Source: Trujillonella endophytica
Lineage (GTDB): Bacteria; Actinomycetota; Actinomycetes; Mycobacteriales; Geodermatophilaceae
Reading direction: 5' to 3'
DNA: 64,000 nucleotides
Assembly: GCF_900110555.1 (NCBI RefSeq)
Contig: NZ_FOEE01000011.1
Location: 105,146-169,145 of the forward strand
Position 1 is the stretch's first letter, and every line of letters starts with the position of its first letter. The notes under the pieces are model-generated. The model was not told the DNA's origin, did no database searches, and worked only from the letters and a program-made list of their open reading frames with translations. The translations under genes were made by a program, and so were the position numbers. Positions 60,312-64,000 of this stretch are shown piece after piece.

Positions 60312-61109
60312 GTGGACGCCGACGCGCTCGCGGCCGCACGGGCCGCACTGATCAGCACCAGCCCGCTGGTGCACTGCCTCACCAACACCGTGGTGCAGAC
60401 GCTGACGGCCAACGTGCTGCTCGCGGTCGGCGCCGCGCCGGCGATGGTCGAGGCGCCCGAGGAGGCCGGGGATTTCGCCGCCGTCGCCTCGGCGCTGCTG
60501 GTGAACGTCGGCACGGTGCACGGCCGCTCGGCCGAGGCGATGCGGATCGCCGTCCGCTCCGCCGACGCCGCCGGGACGCCGTGGGTGCTCGACCCGGTCG
60601 CGGTGGGCGGGCTGCGGTTCCGCACCGACCTGGCCGTCGAGCTGGCGCTGGGCCGGCCGGCCGTGGTGCGGGGCAACGCGTCGGAGGTCATGGCGCTGGC
60701 CGGCACCGGCGCCGGCGGGCGGGGCGTGGACTCCACGGCGTCCGCCGACGACGCGCTGGAGGCCGCCGTCGCGCTGAGCGCGCGCACCGGCGGGGTGGTG
60801 GCGGTCAGCGGCCCCGTCGACGTCGTCACCGACGGCTCCCGGGTGATCCGGGTCGGTGGCGGGAACCCGCTGCTGACCCGCACGACCGGCGCCGGGTGCG
60901 CGCTCGGCGCGCTGACCGCCGCGTACGTCGCCGCGGCCGGGGACCGGCTGACCGGTGCCGTCGCGGCGCACGCGCACGTGGCGCTGGCCGCCGAGGCCGC
61001 GGCGGCGGTGTGCTCCGGCCCGGGCACCTTCGCGGCGGCGTGGGTGGACGCCCTCGACGCCGTCACCCCCGACGACCTGCGGCGGGCGGACGTCCGGGAC
61101 GCGTCGTGA
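60312..61109 (+). CDS. thiM: Hydroxyethylthiazole kinase ThiM
   Basis: 265 residues, ribokinase-like. N-terminal [20 protein letters not shown] binds the thiazole; [14 protein letters not shown] and the ATP/catalytic region [17 protein letters not shown] are typical. It phosphorylates hydroxyethylthiazole for salvage. GTG 60312 follows the riboswitch directly. First gene of thiM-thiE-thiD. Confidence 0.95.
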   Translation: MDADALAAARAALISTSPLVHCLTNTVVQTLTANVLLAVGAAPAMVEAPEEAGDFAAVASALLVNVGTVHGRSAEAMRIAVRSADAAGTPWVLDPVAVGGLRFRTDLAVELALGRPAVVRGNASEVMALAGTGAGGRGVDSTASADDALEAAVALSARTGGVVAVSGPVDVVTDGSRVIRVGGGNPLLTRTTGAGCALGALTAAYVAAAGDRLTGAVAAHAHVALAAEAAAAVCSGPGTFAAAWVDALDAVTPDDLRRADVRDAS

Positions 61110-61119
61110 GGAGGGCGCC

Positions 61120-61758
61120 GTGAGGTCCGCGTTCGACCCGACGCTCTACCTCGTCACCGACACCGCCCTCTCCCGCCCGCGCACCGTGCCCGACGTGGTC
61201 CGCGCGGCGGTCGCCGGCGGGGTGACCGCGGTGCAGGTGCGGGACAAGGACGCCTCCCGGCGCGAGCTGTACGAGCTGACCCTCGCCGTGCGGGCCGTGC
61301 TGCCCCCCGGGGTCGCCCTGTTCGTGAACGACGCCGTCGACGTCGCCCTGCTGGCCGGCGCCGACGGCGTGCACGTGGGGCAGGACGACCTCCCCCCGGC
61401 CGAGGTCCGCGCCCTGATCGGCCCGGACCGGCTGCTCGGCCTCTCCGCGGGCTCCCCCGCGGAGATGGCGGCCGCGCTCGCGCTGCCGCCGGGAACGGTC
61501 GACGTCGTCGGCATCGGGCCGGTGTGGTCGACCGCCACCAAGCCCGACGCCGGTGCCGCGCTGGGGCCGGCCGGCGTGGCGGCGCTGGGCGCGCGGGCGC
61601 GGGCCGCGGGGCTCGTGTCGGTGGCGATCGGGGGCATCGACGCCGGCAACGCGGCCGCGCTCGGCGCCGTCGACGGTGTCTGCGTGGTGTCGGCGATCTG
61701 CGCGGCGGCCGATCCCGCGGCGGCGGCCCGCGGGCTGCGCGCGGTGGTGGCCCGGTGA
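61120..61758 (+). CDS. thiE: Thiamine phosphate synthase ThiE
   Basis: 212-residue TIM-barrel that joins HMP diphosphate and thiazole phosphate. ThiE markers are complete: [43 protein letters not shown] then [32 protein letters not shown] and [10 protein letters not shown]. In contrast to the TenI-like copy at 54792 it keeps the GQDDLP segment. GTG 61120 has GAGGAGGG upstream and its end overlaps thiD. Confidence 0.95.
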   Translation: MRSAFDPTLYLVTDTALSRPRTVPDVVRAAVAGGVTAVQVRDKDASRRELYELTLAVRAVLPPGVALFVNDAVDVALLAGADGVHVGQDDLPPAEVRALIGPDRLLGLSAGSPAEMAAALALPPGTVDVVGIGPVWSTATKPDAGAALGPAGVAALGARARAAGLVSVAIGGIDAGNAAALGAVDGVCVVSAICAAADPAAAARGLRAVVAR

Positions 61759-62573
61759 CCGCCGTCGCCCTGACCGTGGCCGGCAGCGACCCCAGCGGCG
61801 GCGCCGGGATCCAGGCCGACCTCAAGACCTTCAGCGCGCTCGGCGTCTACGGCACCGCGGTGCTCACGGCGCTGACCGCGCAGAACACCCGCGGGGTCAC
61901 CGGGGTGCACGCCGTCCCGGCGGCGTTCGTGGGGGAGCAGCTGCGCACGCTGCTGGACGACGTCGGGGTCGGCGCGACCAAGCTCGGGATGCTCGGCACC
62001 GCGGACGTCGTCCGGGAGGTGGCGGCGGTGCTCGCGCAGCGGCGGCCCGGCCCGGTGGTCTGCGATCCGGTCATGGTGGCCACGAGCGGCGACCGGCTGG
62101 TCGGTGCCGACGCCGTCGACGCCATCCGCGCCGACCTGCTGCCGCTGACCGACCTGATCACCCCGAACGTGCCGGAGGCGGCCGCGCTGCTGGACGGGCC
62201 GGCGGCGACGTCGGTGGAGGAGATGGTCGAGCAGGCGCGGGCGCTGCTGGAGCTGGGCCCCGCGGCGGTGCTGCTCAAGGGCGGGCACCTGGGCGGGCCC
62301 GACAGCGTCGACGTCCTGGCCTCGGGCGGCGACGTCGTCGTCACCCGGCGGCCGCGGGTGGCGACGACGGCCACGCACGGCACCGGCTGCACGCTCTCCT
62401 CGGCGATCGCGGCCCTGGTCGCGCGCGGGGTGGGGGGCCCGGGAGCGTGGGAACCGGTGGTCGAGTCCGCCCGCGACTACCTGCAGGAGGCGCTGGAGGC
62501 CGGCCGGTTCCTCGGCATCGGCTCCGGCCACGGTCCGGTGCACCACTTCGCCCGCTGGTGGCCCGCCGGCTGA
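61755..62573 (+). CDS. thiD: HMP/HMP-phosphate kinase ThiD
   Basis: 272 residues, ribokinase family. [20 protein letters not shown] at the N-terminus, [36 protein letters not shown], and the anion-hole [13 protein letters not shown]. It phosphorylates hydroxymethylpyrimidine twice. GTG 61755 overlaps the thiE stop by four bases. Confidence 0.95.
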   Translation: MTAVALTVAGSDPSGGAGIQADLKTFSALGVYGTAVLTALTAQNTRGVTGVHAVPAAFVGEQLRTLLDDVGVGATKLGMLGTADVVREVAAVLAQRRPGPVVCDPVMVATSGDRLVGADAVDAIRADLLPLTDLITPNVPEAAALLDGPAATSVEEMVEQARALLELGPAAVLLKGGHLGGPDSVDVLASGGDVVVTRRPRVATTATHGTGCTLSSAIAALVARGVGGPGAWEPVVESARDYLQEALEAGRFLGIGSGHGPVHHFARWWPAG

Positions 62574-62587
62574 TCCCCGGCAGGTAC

Positions 62588-62616
62588 TTGAGCTTTCATC
62601 TATCCGGGCGCACACT
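62588..62616 (+). promoter_or_regulatory. Possible promoter of the VOC gene
   Basis: TTGAGC (62588-62593), 17-base spacer, CACACT (62611-62616). The -10 is the same CACACT hexamer that precedes the NYN and ANTAR genes. The start codon is 27 bases further, with GAGGAG between. Confidence 0.4.
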
Positions 62617-62643
62617 GGGGTCACGCCACCCGAGGAGCCCGTC

Positions 62644-63156
62644 GTGCCCGTCCAGCGCCTGAACCACGCCGTCCTCTACGTCCGCGACGTCGACCGCAGC
62701 GTCGCCTTCTACCGCGAGGTGCTCGGCTTCCGGGCGGTGATGGAGATCCCGGGGCGGGCCGCGTTCCTGCAGGCCGAGGGGTCCACCAACGACCACGACC
62801 TCGGGCTGTTCGCCCTGGGCGACCGCGCCGGGGCCTCCGAGGCCGGCCGGCGCACCGTCGGGCTGTACCACCTGGCGTGGGAGGTCGACACGCTCGCCGA
62901 GCTGGCCCGGATCCAGGACGCGCTGCTCGAGGCGGCCGCGCTCGTCGGCGCCTCCGACCACGGCACGACCAAGGCGCTCTACGCCCAGGACCCCGACGGG
63001 CTGGAGTTCGAGGTCTCCTGGCTGGTCCCGGCGGACCTGATCACGCCCGAGGCGCTCGATGCCCGGGCCCGGATCGGGCGGCTGGACCTGCCCGGCGAGA
63101 TCGCCCGCTACGGCGCCGGGACCCGCGGCGGGGTCGGCGTCTCCATCCCCGTGTGA
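62644..63156 (+). CDS. VOC-family (glyoxalase/extradiol dioxygenase-like) protein
   Basis: 170 residues of paired beta-alpha-beta-beta-beta units: LNHAVLYVRDVDRSVAFYRE, LGFRAVMEIPGRAAFL, then LYHLAWEVDTLAELARI and ALYAQDPDGLEFEVSW. The potential metal ligands (His in LNHAVL, His in LYHLAW, Glu in LEFEVSW) are kept, so it may be a metal-dependent lyase or dioxygenase. Substrate unknown. GTG 62644 follows CGAGGAGCCC. Confidence 0.9.
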   Translation: MPVQRLNHAVLYVRDVDRSVAFYREVLGFRAVMEIPGRAAFLQAEGSTNDHDLGLFALGDRAGASEAGRRTVGLYHLAWEVDTLAELARIQDALLEAAALVGASDHGTTKALYAQDPDGLEFEVSWLVPADLITPEALDARARIGRLDLPGEIARYGAGTRGGVGVSIPV

Positions 63157-63157
63157 A

Positions 63158-63198
63158 CGGAGTCGCGCGAGCGCGGAGAGCGCACTCGAGCGACTCCG
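63158..63198. terminator. Bidirectional terminator between VOC and rhodanese genes
   Basis: CGGAGTCG (63158-63165) and CGACTCCG (63191-63198) are perfect outer arms; the inside continues pairing imperfectly (CGCGAGCGC with CGCACTCGAG). It fills the convergent gap. Confidence 0.75.
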
Positions 63199-63199
63199 C

Positions 63200-63646
63200 T
63201 CAGCAGTCGCAGGCGACGCCGGCCGGGGCCGTGAGCGGGTCGACGGCGGGGCGGGAGACGCCGTCCGCCGTCTCGACCGGCAGGCCCTCGCGCGCCCAGT
63301 ACTCGAAGCCGCCGATCATCTCCCGCACCCGGAAGCCGAGGGAGGCCAGCGCGAGGGCGGCCCGCGTGGCGCCGTTGCAGCCAGGACCCCAGCAGTAGGC
63401 GACGACCGGGACGGACCGGTCCAGCTCCGCCGGCGCCCGCGCGGCGATCTCCCGGCCCGGCAGGTGCACCGCCCCGGGCACGTGCCCCTGCGCCCACGCC
63501 TCGTCGCTGCGGCTGTCGAGCAGCACGAAGCCCGGGGCCCCGGACTCCAGCGCCGCGTGCACGTCGCTCACGTCGGTCTCCACCGCCAGCCGGCGGGCGA
63601 AGTGCGCGGCGGCGTCGGCGGGGGCGGTCGTCCAGTCCAGGGTCAC
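63200..63646 (-). CDS. Rhodanese-like domain protein
   Basis: 148 residues. One rhodanese domain: FVLLDSRSDEAWAQGHVPGA then VHLPG, and the active-site loop VAYCWGPGCNGATRAALAL with a persulfide-forming Cys at CWGPGC; MIGGFEYWAREGLPV closes the fold. A C-terminal CDC sequence is unusual. Transfers sulfane sulfur or acts as a thiol redox protein. GTG 63646 is chosen because it precedes the first conserved residues; a longer GTG start would add about 20 unconserved residues. Confidence 0.88.
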   Translation of the reverse strand: MTLDWTTAPADAAAHFARRLAVETDVSDVHAALESGAPGFVLLDSRSDEAWAQGHVPGAVHLPGREIAARAPAELDRSVPVVAYCWGPGCNGATRAALALASLGFRVREMIGGFEYWAREGLPVETADGVSRPAVDPLTAPAGVACDC

Positions 63647-63739
63647 GGGCCGAGCGTGGCCGACCGGCGCCGGCCGGGACAGGAGCCGGACTGCCGTCGT
63701 CCGCACCGTTCCTGCCAGGTCGACGGAGTGCGAGGAGCG

Positions 63740-64000
63740 AGGAAACCTCGCTGTCGTGTCTCCGGACCTCTGTCGCAGCGATGTCTGAGGACATGTGTCG
63801 CACTTCGGTTAGGCCGCGCAGAGTGTGGCGTAACGCTTGGCCGGGTTCAGGGTCAGTTGGCCGATCAGGTCGCCGCTGAGGGCGTGGAAGCTGACCTGGG
63901 GGCCGTTGACCAGGGCGGTGACCTGGGCGCCGCCGTAGGCGGCGCCCAGGCGGATCAGGTGCCGGCCGAGGGTCACGGTGCCGTGCGGGATGACGGTGAG
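63740..64000 (-). mobile_element. Left end of an IS481-like insertion sequence, cut by window
   Basis: Contains the 3' end of a transposase gene and, outside its stop codon, short repeats such as TGTCTCCGGAC and GATGTCTGAGGACATG that resemble the ATGTCCTGAGACA-rich ends of IS481-family elements. The outer boundary is approximate; the other end and any target duplication lie outside the window. Confidence 0.6.
63809..64000 (-). CDS. IS481-like DDE transposase, C-terminal fragment
   Basis: The last 63 residues before a TAA stop at 63809, still open at the window edge. The fragment includes TVTLGRHLIRLGAAYGGAQV and a QLTLNPAKRYATL end. This resembles the beta-strand-rich C-terminal domain after the DDE core of IS481/IS3-like integrases; the catalytic core is not in view, so the family is inferred from the tail and the repeat motifs outside it. 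Confidence 0.6.
   Translation of the reverse strand, partial: LTVIPHGTVTLGRHLIRLGAAYGGAQVTALVNGPQVSFHALSGDLIGQLTLNPAKRYATLCAA

Overview
The window is very GC-rich (roughly three quarters G+C by eye), with dense operons, many GTG starts and 4-base start/stop overlaps. These traits, together with the gene content, indicate a high-GC actinobacterium. The mix of long GGDEF/EAL, ANTAR, EfeUOB, CHAD and stress-phosphatase genes is most like a member of the Geodermatophilaceae (Blastococcus, Modestobacter, Geodermatophilus); that family assignment is an inference. The reverse-strand run pbpA-rodA-pstP-fhaB-fhaA next to tRNA-Leu is the cell-wall/phospho-signalling cluster that lies close to dnaA and oriC in mycobacteria and relatives. 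Two identical parS-like palindromes (12001-12016 and 37830-37843) agree with an origin-proximal position.

Layout. 1-5733 (-): peptidoglycan synthesis and Ser/Thr phospho-signalling. 5899-6022: tRNA-Leu(CAG) and a terminator. 6055-11855: two universal stress proteins, a DUF1707 protein, an acyl-CoA dehydrogenase with a divergent TetR and a clear operator, then GNAT, aldose epimerase, MOSC and S4 genes. 11847-18028: a 55-bp repeat pair, an RNB-domain nuclease, a nitrilase-like amidohydrolase, a Na+/H+ antiporter, a DsrE protein with divergent TetR, and a PRC-barrel protein. 18226-25409: CYTH-CHAD protein, metallophosphoesterase, TetR, phosphotransferase, MarR plus SRPBCC pair, GlsB-type membrane protein, MBL-fold hydrolase and a small Cys protein. 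25500-29035 (-): cyclase, acyl-CoA ligase and enoyl-CoA hydratase. 29182-32751: iron uptake operon efeUOB behind a DtxR/IdeR-like iron box.

32898-36117: two adjacent membrane-anchored Ser/Thr kinases with PASTA-like outer domains. 36151-39487: cinA, an SRPBCC gene, and an AidB-type acyl-CoA dehydrogenase. 39629-48017: a c-di-GMP neighbourhood (PAS-GGDEF-EAL, NYN, GGDEF with a FliA-like promoter, PilZ) followed by two translationally coupled dynamin-like GTPases. 48030-54695: a stress-signalling group of two RsbW-like ATPases, a GAF-ANTAR regulator and a PAS-GAF-PP2C phosphatase, enclosing a nucleoside hydrolase, a low-complexity protein with a duplicated WGAGP motif, and a 669-base gene-free stretch containing a 67-nt hairpin.

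54792-62573: a thiamine locus with two TPP riboswitches. One drives cytX-thiO-thiS-thiG-tenI leftwards and the other drives thiM-thiE-thiD rightwards, with two tenA-type genes between them; thiC and thiF are not in the window. 62644-63646: a VOC protein and a rhodanese. The right edge cuts an IS481-like insertion sequence.

The main candidates for undescribed biology are the c-di-GMP/dynamin block, the WGAGP-repeat protein and the structured gene-free region beside it, the translated 55-bp repeat, and the parS pair.
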